Assembly: GCF_013266735.1 (NCBI RefSeq) | Contig: NZ_JABSNU010000009.1 | Coordinates: 62,001 to 126,000, forward strand | Source of the DNA: Pedobacter foliorum | Lineage (GTDB): Bacteria > Bacteroidota > Bacteroidia > Sphingobacteriales > Sphingobacteriaceae | Reading direction: 5' to 3' | Length of the DNA: 64,000 nucleotides | Shown here: positions 9,111 through 17,169 of the stretch, one piece after another | Layout: every line of letters begins with the position of its first letter | Numbering within the stretch: the first letter of the stretch is position 1 | Program-made: the position numbers and the translations under genes | Notes under the pieces: generated by a model | Databases searched by the model: none | Seen by the model: the letters and a program-made list of their open reading frames with translations, nothing else | Told to the model about the DNA's origin: nothing

Positions 9111-10460
9111 ATGCCGATAAAAGAATTACCCTTTAAAAAAGAAATTGCCTACGCAGCAGGAATGATGGGTTGGAGCATCATGACCAACATTATTATTGTA
9201 ATGCTGCCCTATTTTTATCTCCCACCGAACAACTCAGGACTCACTCCTCTAGTACCTCAGTTATTGGTATTTGGCGCATTTAATATCTTATCGTTAATTG
9301 CAGCATCGGGCAGGTTGTTTGACGCGATATACGACCCATTCATAGCCTCTATAAGTGATGCCAGTGAAAACCCTAAAGGCAGACGGATCCCCATTATGAA
9401 ATATGCTATCATTCCGGCAGTGATATGTTGTTCGCTGGTTTTCTATCCAATGGTTAAGGGCGAAAGCATTACCAACGCCTGGTGGCTTACCGTAGTACTT
9501 GCTGGCTTTTTTATTTCAGTAACCACTTATATTATTCCTTACAATGCACTGTTAGCCGAACTGACACATAGTGCCGATCAAAAAGTTAAGCTTTCTACCT
9601 TTCAGCAAGTAGGTTTTGTTTTAGGGATGATAATTGGAGCCATGTGCAATAATTATGCAGATCTGATACAGGATGTTTTTAAAATTACTGACAGATCTGA
9701 AGCACTGCAATACACCATCTTTTGTCTCAGCATCTTCTCTGGCCTTGTTATGACCTTACCCGTTATGTTTATAGATGAGAAAGAATACACAGATACGAAA
9801 CCAACTCCTATTGAACTTATACCGGCACTTAAAAACACGTTTAGAAATACCAATTTCAAATATTACCTAATCTCTGATTTCACTTATTACATTGCCTTAA
9901 GTATCATATCAAGTGGCTTACTCTTCTTCGTTACCGTGTTGTTGGGTTTGCCGGATTCTGATGGTGGTAAATTTATGGGGATTATGGTAATTTTATCCCT
10001 CTTCTTTTATCCTTTTATTAATTATGGGGCTAAAAGATTTGGGAAAAAGCCTCTGGTATTGGTTGCATTTGGCATACTCAGTTTAATATTTGTCACCATC
10101 TATTTCTTAGGTGAGTTGCCCTTTTCGCCTGCTGTACAAATGTACATCCTGGTAATTTTTGCTTCCTTCCCTTTGGCCTCTTTGGGTATTTTACCCAATG
10201 CAATTTTGGCTGACATTGCACAAAATGACACCAAAGAAACAGGAGAAAATCATGAAGGGATGTTCTTTGCCGTGAAATATCTCTTTGTAAAACTAGGTCA
10301 AACTATGGGAATAGCCATCTTCGCTATGCTAACGGTATATGGCAAAGATCCTGGAAATGATTACGGACTGCGTTTAAACGGTGTTGTAGGCTTTGTACTT
10401 TGTGTGCTGGCACTTTTGTTTTTTAGTCGCTTTAAAGAAAACAAAGCTTCTGATTTATAA
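9111..10460 (+). CDS. MFS transporter of the glycoside-pentoside-hexuronide (GPH) cation symporter type
   Basis: This 449-residue protein has about 12 membrane segments. Features of the GPH group (MelB-like) are the N-terminal EIAYAAGMMGWSIM and the loop DAIYDPFIASISDASENPKGRRIP, equivalent to the family's D-P-x-x-G-x-x-S-D loop and RRRP-like motif. It would import a sugar or sugar acid with Na+ or H+. It follows the APC permease on the same strand. No sugar-catabolic gene is adjacent, so the substrate remains open. Confidence 0.75.
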   Translation: MPIKELPFKKEIAYAAGMMGWSIMTNIIIVMLPYFYLPPNNSGLTPLVPQLLVFGAFNILSLIAASGRLFDAIYDPFIASISDASENPKGRRIPIMKYAIIPAVICCSLVFYPMVKGESITNAWWLTVVLAGFFISVTTYIIPYNALLAELTHSADQKVKLSTFQQVGFVLGMIIGAMCNNYADLIQDVFKITDRSEALQYTIFCLSIFSGLVMTLPVMFIDEKEYTDTKPTPIELIPALKNTFRNTNFKYYLISDFTYYIALSIISSGLLFFVTVLLGLPDSDGGKFMGIMVILSLFFYPFINYGAKRFGKKPLVLVAFGILSLIFVTIYFLGELPFSPAVQMYILVIFASFPLASLGILPNAILADIAQNDTKETGENHEGMFFAVKYLFVKLGQTMGIAIFAMLTVYGKDPGNDYGLRLNGVVGFVLCVLALLFFSRFKENKASDL

Positions 10461-10509
10461 CTACATACCTATAAAAGAGTGAGATGAATAAAAGCCGGAA
10501 GTTTATATG

Positions 10510-10517
10510 TACCTTTG
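10510..10517 (+). promoter_or_regulatory. Candidate -7 element for the RhlE-like helicase
   Basis: TACCTTTG fits the consensus TAnnTTTG exactly. It lies about 50 bases before the helicase start, giving a leader of roughly 45 nt. That leader contains a small GAGG/CCTC hairpin. No clear TTG is found at the expected -33 distance. Confidence 0.4.
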
Positions 10518-10568
10518 CCGTGAGGTGATATTCTTTTGCCTCGTATTATACATTAAAATACAAACACA

Positions 10569-11873
10569 TTGTTATTCGAAGAATTAAACCTGATTGAGCC
10601 AATTTTAAAAGCGCTGCAAACAGAAGGTTATACACAACCTACCCCAATACAAGAACAATCTATTCCATCCATACTTCAAAACAGAGATCTGTTAGGGTGT
10701 GCTCAAACTGGTACAGGTAAAACTGCCGCGTTTGCTATCCCAATGCTACAGTTACTTAGTAAACCTCACACCAATACAAAAATACACAAGGCGATAAAAG
10801 CATTGGTATTAACCCCAACTCGTGAGCTTGCCATACAAATTGAAGAAAGCTTTAAAGCTTACGGAAAAAACCTACCATTAAAACAACTGGTAATATTTGG
10901 TGGTGTTGGACAAAAAGCACAAACTGATGCATTACATAGAGGTGTTGATATCCTTGTTGCTACTCCAGGAAGATTATTAGACCTGATGAATCAGGGCTTT
11001 ATCAACCTGCGCGACATTGAGATATTTGTTCTTGATGAAGCTGACAGAATGCTAGACATGGGTTTCATCCATGACGTAAAGAAAGTTATTGCTAAACTAC
11101 CTGTTAAAAGACAGACTTTGTTTTTCTCGGCTACCATGCCTAAAGAGATCCAAACTTTAGCTAATACGATCCTTACTGATCCAATTAAAGTTGAAGTTAC
11201 CCCTGTTTCATCTACAGCAGAGAAGATCCAACAAGAGATTTTCTATGTAGAGAAAAACGACAAGAAAGATTTATTGCACCATATTTTAAAAGATAAAACC
11301 ATTCAAACTGCATTGGTATTTTCTCGTACAAAACATGGTGCTGATCGTATTGTAAAAGATTTGATTAAAGTAGGCGTTAAAGCCGAAGCCATTCATGGTA
11401 ATAAATCGCAAAATGCGAGACAACGTGCATTAACCAATTTCAAAGCTAAAACCACACGTATTTTGGTTGCTACTGATATTGCTGCACGTGGTATTGATGT
11501 TGATGAATTGACTCACGTAATCAATTACGAACTACCAAATATCCCTGAAACTTATGTACACAGGATTGGTCGTACTGGTCGTGCCGGCTTAAGTGGTATT
11601 GCCCTTTCGTTTTGTGATTCAGAAGAGAAAGAATTTTTAGATGATATCGAGAAGTTAATAGGTTTAAAAATTCCTGTTACCGAAGATCATCCTTTTGCGA
11701 TGAGCTGGCAAAGCCTGATGTCAGGTGCTGCCGCAGCGAAATCAAAAGGAAAAGCTAAACCAGCAAGAGGTCAACGTCCTCCAAGAACAGAGCGTCAACC
11801 TAACTTAAGTGGAGCTAAAAGAAATCCAAGCAGTGGAAGCAGACGCTGGAGCGGTAACAAAAAATCAAATTAA
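10569..11873 (+). CDS. rhlE: DEAD-box ATP-dependent RNA helicase, RhlE-like
   Basis: This is an RNA-remodelling helicase, usually tied to ribosome assembly, RNA decay or growth in the cold. The Q motif is GYTQPTPIQ at 20-28. Motif I is AQTGTGKT at 45-52, DEAD at 156-159, SAT at 187-189, and motif VI is HRIGRTGRAG. After the helicase core a basic tail of about 45 residues (KSKGKAKPARGQRPPR and onward) probably binds RNA. The start codon is TTG. The next in-frame ATG is at residue 59, beyond motif I, so it cannot be the start, and the residues MLFEELNL match normal family N-termini. A strong terminator follows at 11961. Confidence 0.88.
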   Translation: MLFEELNLIEPILKALQTEGYTQPTPIQEQSIPSILQNRDLLGCAQTGTGKTAAFAIPMLQLLSKPHTNTKIHKAIKALVLTPTRELAIQIEESFKAYGKNLPLKQLVIFGGVGQKAQTDALHRGVDILVATPGRLLDLMNQGFINLRDIEIFVLDEADRMLDMGFIHDVKKVIAKLPVKRQTLFFSATMPKEIQTLANTILTDPIKVEVTPVSSTAEKIQQEIFYVEKNDKKDLLHHILKDKTIQTALVFSRTKHGADRIVKDLIKVGVKAEAIHGNKSQNARQRALTNFKAKTTRILVATDIAARGIDVDELTHVINYELPNIPETYVHRIGRTGRAGLSGIALSFCDSEEKEFLDDIEKLIGLKIPVTEDHPFAMSWQSLMSGAAAAKSKGKAKPARGQRPPRTERQPNLSGAKRNPSSGSRRWSGNKKSN

Positions 11874-11960
11874 GTGATCTGCTCTCGGGCTGGAAAAAAT
11901 GCCTGAAAAAGGCAATTATTCCTATGCCCTCTATCAGACACTGAATTTGCTGGAAAAATA

Positions 11961-12001
11961 AAAAAGGGCAGGATCTTACTTACGAAGATCCTGCCCTTTT
12001 T
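11961..12001 (+). terminator. Intrinsic terminator after the RNA helicase
   Basis: A 17-bp perfect stem (AAAAAGGGCAGGATCTT with its complement) has a 7-base loop and ends in a run of T. The A-tract on the left and T-tract on the right make it able to work in both directions, serving the helicase and the convergent desaturase. Confidence 0.9.
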
Positions 12002-12104
12002 TACGAGGTTTATCTTTTATATTGATAGTGATATATCTAATATTATAGCTCTACTGGCTATTTTAATATTATCAATTGCTATCATTTAGTTCAACCTTGT
12101 ACAA

Positions 12105-12197
12105 CTACTTGTTCAAAGCTACTGTCTTTCCTTCCTTTACTACAAATTCGGTGTCTGGGAGAGGGCCTAGCGTTCGTTTGCGCTTCTTCAGCGCAAA
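12105..12197 (-). pseudogene. Possible coding remnant, 30 codons, no start codon
   Basis: Downstream of the desaturase on the same strand there is a stop-free stretch bounded by TAA and TAG. Its translation ends PLPDTEFVVKEGKTVALNK and begins with a very basic stretch, ALKKRKRTLG. The composition looks like real protein rather than random AT-rich DNA, but no ATG, GTG or TTG is in frame. It could be the 3' end of a decayed gene or chance. I do not recognise the family. Confidence 0.2.
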
Positions 12198-12222
12198 TTA
12201 ATGCAGCCCGAAAACAGATCAC

Positions 12223-12954
12223 TTAATTTGACTTCCTTATCTTAATAATCCTCATCCAGTGCATCATTTTCATGATCGGATAAGTTGGGTCAAACTCAAA
12301 CCATTTGCTTGCAAAGTTCGGGCTATTAGGTTTTTTGTGGTGGTTGTTTTGAAACAACTCCCCTAACATCAGAAAATCAAGAGGCAAAGAGTTTTTGCTA
12401 TGATCATTATTATCATGATTCGAATAACCGTATTTATGACCACACCAATTTACGATTGCACCATGAAGAGGTCCCATCAAAAAGTGGATTGGCAACAATA
12501 AGAACATCCACCATGCCGTAGCAAAAGTTACATAGAACCAAATGTAAAAGCAGATGAACACTGAACGTGTAATCCATGAGTCCCCTATCTTATCAATAAT
12601 TGGCCATGAAGGATAGTTATCACGAAACTGCTCTTCAGGCTCATGGTTATACTTTGAATAATTCAGATAAATGTTTTTTGTCTGAATCATCATACCCCAA
12701 ACATCTTTCACAAAATGTGGAGAATGTGGATCCTTCTCTGTATCACTATAAGCATGGTGCATGCGATGTAAAATCGCATACGCTCTTGGATTTAAAAAAG
12801 AAGACCCTTGTGACAAAAAGGTAATTGCATAGAAAAACTTCTCCCAAAAGCCATTCATTTTAAACATCTTATGTGATGCATAGCGATGTAAAAAGAATGT
12901 TTGAGAAAATAGCGACAAAAACCAATGCGCCAGAAAAAATATTAAAATTATCAT
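12223..12954 (-). CDS. Acyl-CoA (delta-9 type) fatty acid desaturase
   Basis: This is a membrane di-iron enzyme that puts a double bond into acyl chains and so tunes membrane fluidity. The histidine boxes are HRYASH (23-28), HRMHH (63-67) and QNNHH near the C-terminus. An extra NHDNNDH stretch lies before the last box. The first residue of the third box is Gln where many relatives have His. At 243 residues it is the short bacterial form without a cytochrome b5 domain, so electrons must come from a separate reductase. Convergent with the helicase gene. A 15-bp palindrome lies upstream of its start. Confidence 0.85.
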   Translation of the reverse strand: MIILIFFLAHWFLSLFSQTFFLHRYASHKMFKMNGFWEKFFYAITFLSQGSSFLNPRAYAILHRMHHAYSDTEKDPHSPHFVKDVWGMMIQTKNIYLNYSKYNHEPEEQFRDNYPSWPIIDKIGDSWITRSVFICFYIWFYVTFATAWWMFLLLPIHFLMGPLHGAIVNWCGHKYGYSNHDNNDHSKNSLPLDFLMLGELFQNNHHKKPNSPNFASKWFEFDPTYPIMKMMHWMRIIKIRKSN

Positions 12955-12995
12955 ATTAGATATTAACGAGTATTATAGGTGTTTAGATACAATGA

Positions 12996-13010
12996 TGTCA
13001 TTAAATGACA
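12996..13010. promoter_or_regulatory. 15-bp palindrome upstream of the desaturase
   Basis: TGTCATT and AATGACA flank a single central A, 41 bases before the desaturase start and 10 bases after the stop of the upstream cupin gene. It could be an operator of a dimeric regulator. No factor can be named. Confidence 0.25.
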
Positions 13011-13020
13011 GGAAGATGCG

Positions 13021-13518
13021 TTATCTTCCGAAATCGTCCTGAACCCTAACAATATCGCTTTCATCAGATGGGCTAGCCGGATCTGTATGTTGCCAGATTT
13101 CTGAAACAATACCCCAATCTTCTAAACCAATTAGACGGTGTCTTTCACCTTGTTTTAATTTAATGCTTTGTCCAGGAGTTAATTGTTTTACGTCTCCTTG
13201 TTCGTCAGTATCACTAGTGATTACACCAACAGTACCATTAACTACTCTCCATATTTCAGCACGACGGTGGTGATATTGCCACGATAAACGTGTATTTGGA
13301 GCAACTATTAATATTTTAGGGCTTAATTTACCTGAAATTTTAAGATCATCTACATTTAAACCTTCAAAATAAACGTTTGCAAATTGTTGTGCTTGTTCTT
13401 CATCAATTACAAAAAAACCTCCCCATGGACGGGTCTCATCACGGTTAACGACATTAAATCCTTCAATCTTTAAGCGTTGTGCAACGCCTTCAAATATTTC
13501 TTTTTTTTGATCTGACAT
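13021..13518 (-). CDS. Cupin protein of the phosphosugar isomerase (mannose-6-phosphate isomerase type II) kind
   Basis: This 165-residue cytosolic protein has a single cupin fold. The metal-site signature is seen in LSWQYHHRRAEIWRVVNGTVGV (H-H-x5-E) with the later histidine in QGERHRLIGLE. This resembles the C-terminal isomerase domain of ManC-type proteins and is often annotated as phosphoheptose or mannose-6-phosphate isomerase. The exact substrate is not proven by the sequence. The N-terminal 60 residues, with RPWGGFFVID, are typical of the stand-alone Bacteroidota form. It has its own candidate promoter. Confidence 0.7.
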   Translation of the reverse strand: MSDQKKEIFEGVAQRLKIEGFNVVNRDETRPWGGFFVIDEEQAQQFANVYFEGLNVDDLKISGKLSPKILIVAPNTRLSWQYHHRRAEIWRVVNGTVGVITSDTDEQGDVKQLTPGQSIKLKQGERHRLIGLEDWGIVSEIWQHTDPASPSDESDIVRVQDDFGR

Positions 13519-13543
13519 TTTATAAGTGGTATATTTTAAATCC

Positions 13544-13551
13544 CAAACTTA
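13544..13551 (-). promoter_or_regulatory. Candidate -7 element for the cupin gene
   Basis: Leftward it reads TAAGTTTG, a perfect TAnnTTTG. An ATG lies 20 bases upstream, where TTG is expected for -33. The element is 25 bases before the start codon, so the leader would be about 20 nt. Confidence 0.45.
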
Positions 13552-13613
13552 CTTAAAAGTGCTTTAGCTTTCATTATCAGAGCTAAAAAAAATCAAAAAA
13601 ACAGACAAAAGAA

Positions 13614-14204
13614 TTACTCTGCTAGATTATCAATATCTGACAGATCATTATTTAGTTCAATAATTAGGCTATACAGCAGTGAAATATTCTTATCATCTGG
13701 ATCAAAATTCCCTCTCAACAACTCTGAATATTTATCAATAAATTCATCATACATTTCATCAGGTATTTCTACTTCATCAAGTTTAATTTGACAAGTGGTA
13801 TGATACAGCAATTGGGAAATAGAAAAATAAACAGCATTTAAGTTATAGAGTAAATCTTTGTAACTTTTACTTTCCCAATCAATAATATAAGCATAATAGT
13901 TATCGGAAGCCAGCAGACTGTACTCTTCATTTTCCATTACCTCCATCTCATCAAGGTTATTTATTAGAAAATAAGTCTGAGAGCATTTAACCACCTTATC
14001 AATGGAGCTCAATAAAATTCGAACTACCTCATCATCAACAGCCTCTAAAAGCTCCAAATCATCCGGCGAAATAGAATCTGGTTCAATCAAGCCTTTTAAA
14101 TCCGAAAGATCTTTTTCATAGGCAATCATAAAGCCATTCTTGCAAAGCTCGTTTATAACAAAACTCAAAACATGAGGTACAAGCCCTTTAATGCTATCTT
14201 CCAA
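13614..14204 (-). CDS. Hypothetical acidic protein
   Basis: I do not recognise the family. The protein has 196 residues, no signal peptide and no clear membrane segment. It is rich in Asp, Glu, Leu and Tyr (for example IEPDSISPDDLELLEAVDDEVV and DDKNISLLYSLIIELNNDLSDIDNLAE), so it is probably a helical, strongly acidic cytosolic protein. It lies between the EEP phosphatase gene, which is upstream on the same strand, and the cupin gene, with about 95 bases on each side. Coding use and length argue for a real gene. Role unknown. Confidence 0.65.
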   Translation of the reverse strand: MEDSIKGLVPHVLSFVINELCKNGFMIAYEKDLSDLKGLIEPDSISPDDLELLEAVDDEVVRILLSSIDKVVKCSQTYFLINNLDEMEVMENEEYSLLASDNYYAYIIDWESKSYKDLLYNLNAVYFSISQLLYHTTCQIKLDEVEIPDEMYDEFIDKYSELLRGNFDPDDKNISLLYSLIIELNNDLSDIDNLAE

Positions 14205-14300
14205 AATTTTAACTTTTAGATCTTCTTCGTTGAAGTTAATTACATCTCGGCAGATTACAAAATAAAAATTTCGTTAGTTCTTGAGACTAGAATATCACCA

Positions 14301-15128
14301 TTAATACTTATAGGTAACCACAAGTGGGAGATGATCTGAAGCGTGAATATCATTTAATACCTGATGCGACTGTACTTTCAAAGGACTACCTTTTTTTAAC
14401 ATGATAAAATCTATTTCTTCTGTAGGGTCTACATCTGGAATTGTCGGCGCACAATTTTCCTGGCAACTACGTTCAAAATACTGTTCCAATATTTTCATGG
14501 CAGGAGTTGTGGCTGTAAGGTTCAAATCTCCGGCAAGAATTGCAGCACCTTTACGATTACCTAAAATTTTATTAATCTCTGCAACCTGTAGCATACGATG
14601 TTCATCTTTCAAATCCAGATGTGTACTAGCAAAATCAAGCTTCTTACCATTTGTAAGGGTAACATTAATTACCGCCAGAGAACGAGGCTCAGCATTTAAT
14701 CCTTCCTTAAAAGGCAAAGTAAACCGCTCTTCTTTATTGATTTTAAATTTCGATAATATGGCAACACCATATCCCCCACCACCGAAATCAATACTTTTTG
14801 AAAAGAAACTATGCATCCCTGTTAGTTCTGCAAGTTTTTTCACTTCATCAACATTACCGCTACGACTTGTTAATACATCTAGTTCCTGTAGGGCGACTAA
14901 ATCTGGTGATTGACTATTTATTACATCGGCTATAGCTTGTAAATCAATGACACCTTCTTTTGCAGGTGGATTACCATGATGAATATTATAGGTCATCACC
15001 TTAAGTTCCTTTTCTTTGTTATTAACAGAAAGCGAATCAGTATTATTTTTAGCCGAAACTTTTACTGCAAAAAAACTAAATACTGAACATATCATCAGTG
15101 TAGCTAAAGTTGTATGGGAAGATCTCAT
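14301..15128 (-). CDS. Secreted endonuclease/exonuclease/phosphatase (EEP) family protein
   Basis: This 275-residue protein has a signal peptide (about 1-26, ending VSAKN) and an EEP metallo-phosphoesterase fold. Motifs in order are MTYNIHHG, ALQELD (metal-binding Glu), HLDL, AGDLNL (Asp and Asn of the active site) and SDHLPLV (Asp-His pair near the C-terminus). It should act in the periplasm or outside the cell on phosphodiesters such as nucleic acid, sphingomyelin-like lipids or sugar phosphates. The sequence does not decide which. Monocistronic, with the AACCAAA-rich leader seen before several exported proteins here. Confidence 0.8.
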   Translation of the reverse strand: MRSSHTTLATLMICSVFSFFAVKVSAKNNTDSLSVNNKEKELKVMTYNIHHGNPPAKEGVIDLQAIADVINSQSPDLVALQELDVLTSRSGNVDEVKKLAELTGMHSFFSKSIDFGGGGYGVAILSKFKINKEERFTLPFKEGLNAEPRSLAVINVTLTNGKKLDFASTHLDLKDEHRMLQVAEINKILGNRKGAAILAGDLNLTATTPAMKILEQYFERSCQENCAPTIPDVDPTEEIDFIMLKKGSPLKVQSHQVLNDIHASDHLPLVVTYKY

Positions 15129-15285
15129 ATTGGTTTGGTTATTATATGTGCCTAAATTAATAAACTATTTATAATAGTTGACATTTTACTAAACACAATA
15201 GTCGCATTTCACCCCTAATAATGCCGTATTCGTACCCGTTATTGTTGACTAAATCACGGTAACTTTAAGTATAAACTTAAAACTC

Positions 15286-15786
15286 ATGAAAACAGAAACC
15301 TTAAATAAAGTAACCGAAACAACAGACGAATTGTTAAAGCTCATTTCTTCTCTTTCAGAAGAACAGCTCAACAAAGTTCCTTTTGAAGGCAGCTGGACTG
15401 CCGGGCAAGTTACAGATCACATTTCGCAATCATTTGGAGGGATAATAGAAACAGTTAATGATAAAGCAGTTCCCACAGAAAGGGACCCTGGTAAAAAGAT
15501 TGACCTTATTAAAGGTATATTTTTAGACTTTACAACCAAAATGACTTCACCGGATTTTGTTCTTCCTTCTCCACCTCCTCATAAAAAGGAAGTACTGGTT
15601 GCAGATCTCAACACAATGAAAGATCAAATTACTGAAGCCATTAAAACGTTGGATTTGACAGAAACTCACATGAATTTTGAAATCCCGGGGTTTGGGAAGT
15701 TTACAAGGTTAGAATGGATCAACTTCCTTATTTACCATATGCAAAGGCATACACACCAAATCAAGAACATACAGCAGTTGGTATAA
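15286..15786 (+). CDS. DinB-family protein
   Basis: This is a 166-residue four-helix-bundle protein of the DinB/YfiT superfamily. The metal-binding histidines expected for the fold are seen in GQVTDHISQSF and at the C-terminus in YHMQRHTHQIKNI. Members are metal-dependent thiol S-transferases or have no known activity; the specific role here is not clear. It has no signal peptide. It is convergent with the receiver gene and ends at a hairpin terminator. Confidence 0.75.
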   Translation: MKTETLNKVTETTDELLKLISSLSEEQLNKVPFEGSWTAGQVTDHISQSFGGIIETVNDKAVPTERDPGKKIDLIKGIFLDFTTKMTSPDFVLPSPPPHKKEVLVADLNTMKDQITEAIKTLDLTETHMNFEIPGFGKFTRLEWINFLIYHMQRHTHQIKNIQQLV

Positions 15787-15807
15787 AAAAGGGCTTTTTA
15801 AAAAAAT

Positions 15808-15836
15808 CGTCATTCTGAAATAAATTCAGAATGACG
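15808..15836. terminator. Hairpin between convergent genes
   Basis: A 12-bp perfect stem CGTCATTCTGAA/TTCAGAATGACG has a 5-base loop and lies between the DinB and receiver stop codons. An A-tract precedes it, so for the leftward receiver transcript it is followed by a U-run. For the rightward transcript it lacks T-run support. It is probably shared by both genes. Confidence 0.6.
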
Positions 15837-15865
15837 TAAAGACGTAATAAAATCGAACCTCGTAT

Positions 15866-16228
15866 TTACTTCGCCAATTGCGAATTAATTCGTTTTACGA
15901 TGTAATCGATATCAAATGGCTTACTGATATAGTCATTTGCGCCTGCATCTAAACTTTTCTGTTTATTCTGATCATTTGCCGACATCACTATAATTGGGAT
16001 ATGTTTAGTAAATGGGTCACCTTTCAAATCGCTGCAAATATCAGTACCATCACCATCAGGTATCATTACATCTAAAATGAAAAGATCAGGCAAACTATCC
16101 TTTAATTTACTTTTAAGTTCTGTAAAGGTCGAGGAAAGCTGTAACTCATAGCCTTCATCTTTAAGTAAAACTCCAATTATATACCTTATATCTTCATCAT
16201 CTTCAAGGACGTGCACTCTTTTTATCAT
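15866..16228 (-). CDS. Stand-alone response regulator receiver protein
   Basis: This 120-residue protein is a receiver domain only, CheY-like, without an output domain. Acidic pocket residues Asp10 and Asp11, phospho-acceptor Asp53 (FILDVMIPDGDG) and the late lysine in ISKPFD are present. It must signal through protein contact or serve as a relay or sink in a phosphorelay. No kinase is adjacent. The gene is divergent from the ECF sigma gene; the 260-bp space between them holds a PUL promoter element. Confidence 0.85.
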   Translation of the reverse strand: MIKRVHVLEDDEDIRYIIGVLLKDEGYELQLSSTFTELKSKLKDSLPDLFILDVMIPDGDGTDICSDLKGDPFTKHIPIIVMSANDQNKQKSLDAGANDYISKPFDIDYIVKRINSQLAK

Positions 16229-16319
16229 AACGGGATTCTTATTAATATGGATTTAGTTATTCATAGCAACAATTTGGCCACGCATAATAAGCCGCTATAT
16301 AATTGTTACGAAAATGATA

Positions 16320-16365
16320 CAGGATACTACAGGTTGCCGAAATAGAAATTATATACTTACTTCAA
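16320..16365 (+). promoter_or_regulatory. PUL regulon promoter/operator, copy 1 (sigma-fecR-susCD unit)
   Basis: The 19-bp element CAGGATACTACAGGTTGCC (16320-16338) matches three others in this locus. Its TTG (16334-16336) stands 21 bases before TACTTCAA (16358-16365), a variant of the -7 box. It points right, toward the sigma gene 123 bases away. It shares 16 of 19 positions with copy 3. Two CAG triplets one helical turn apart suggest a direct-repeat operator. Confidence 0.5.
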
Positions 16366-16488
16366 TAAATCTTTAGAATGCACTGCTAAAACAGTAATGC
16401 ATCCCAATGATTAACAACCAAATATTAACACCATTTACAACAAGGCAATCCATATTGGACAAAAGGGTAAATAATATCTAAACAGCAA

Positions 16489-17058
16489 ATGAAGTCAGGC
16501 CTTTTAAATATTGACGATGATAAAATGTTACTTCAGCTCATGCGCGATGATTGTAGAACTGCATTTGACACCCTCTATCAAAAATATTGGAAGCTGGTAC
16601 TCAACACAGGATACAAAAGGCTAAAGGATCTCAGTAAAGCAGAAGATGTAGCTCAGGATGTTTTTACACAACTCTGGTTAAGGAGAAAAGATGTTGTTGT
16701 TAAAAACGTATCGGCCTATCTATTTACAGCTGTTAGAAACTGTACTTTTACACTTTTAGCTAAAGAAAACAGGTACATCCCAATTAATGACCTCCTTCTT
16801 GAATTAAAGGCCGACAGAGCGAGTGCAGATGCACAAATATTGCTTAAAGAGTTCATGAAAGCTTATGAAGCAATGGTTGATGCTTTGCCTAATCAACAAA
16901 AAACTATTTTTAAAATGCGTTATCATCAGGAACTAACTACAGATGAAATCGCGGTTCAACTACAACTTTCACCAAAAACAGTTCGAAACCATTTAGGACG
17001 TGCTATTACTACATTAAGAGCTTCTTTAATGATGGCTTACATCCTTGTATTCTTTTAA
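16489..17058 (+). CDS. ECF RNA polymerase sigma factor of the PUL type
   Basis: This 189-residue protein has sigma region 2 at about 28-66 (YQKYWKLVLNTGYKRL, AEDVAQDVFTQLWLRR) and region 4 at about 135-180 with helix-turn-helix LTTDEIAVQLQLSPKTVRNHLGRAI. It ends in a short hydrophobic tail common in the Bacteroidota group. It is paired with the FecR anti-sigma gene 111 bases downstream and an STN-containing SusC. This is the classic trans-envelope switch in which glycan in SusC frees sigma from FecR. Confidence 0.9.
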   Translation: MKSGLLNIDDDKMLLQLMRDDCRTAFDTLYQKYWKLVLNTGYKRLKDLSKAEDVAQDVFTQLWLRRKDVVVKNVSAYLFTAVRNCTFTLLAKENRYIPINDLLLELKADRASADAQILLKEFMKAYEAMVDALPNQQKTIFKMRYHQELTTDEIAVQLQLSPKTVRNHLGRAITTLRASLMMAYILVFF

Positions 17059-17169
17059 GCATAGAGGCATCTATATCTATTAAAAATATTTTTTCATTTC
17101 GACTGGGCTAATTTCAATCTCGATAGTCATACTTATAATCAACCATGCTATCTGATGATCTAAAACCCT

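Larger units (their letters stand above)
11874..12222. other. 349-bp gap between convergent genes
   Basis: This gap separates the helicase from the desaturase, whose 3' ends face each other. It contains a strong terminator hairpin (11961-12001), a second small hairpin TTTGCGC/GCGCAAA (12177-12197), and on the minus strand a 30-codon reading frame without a start that looks like old coding sequence (12105-12197). Nothing else stands out. Confidence 0.6.

Noticed and set aside
14401..14913. 170-codon open frame on the plus strand
   Set aside because: It lies antisense within the EEP phosphatase gene, has no family features, and the opposite frame carries all catalytic motifs.
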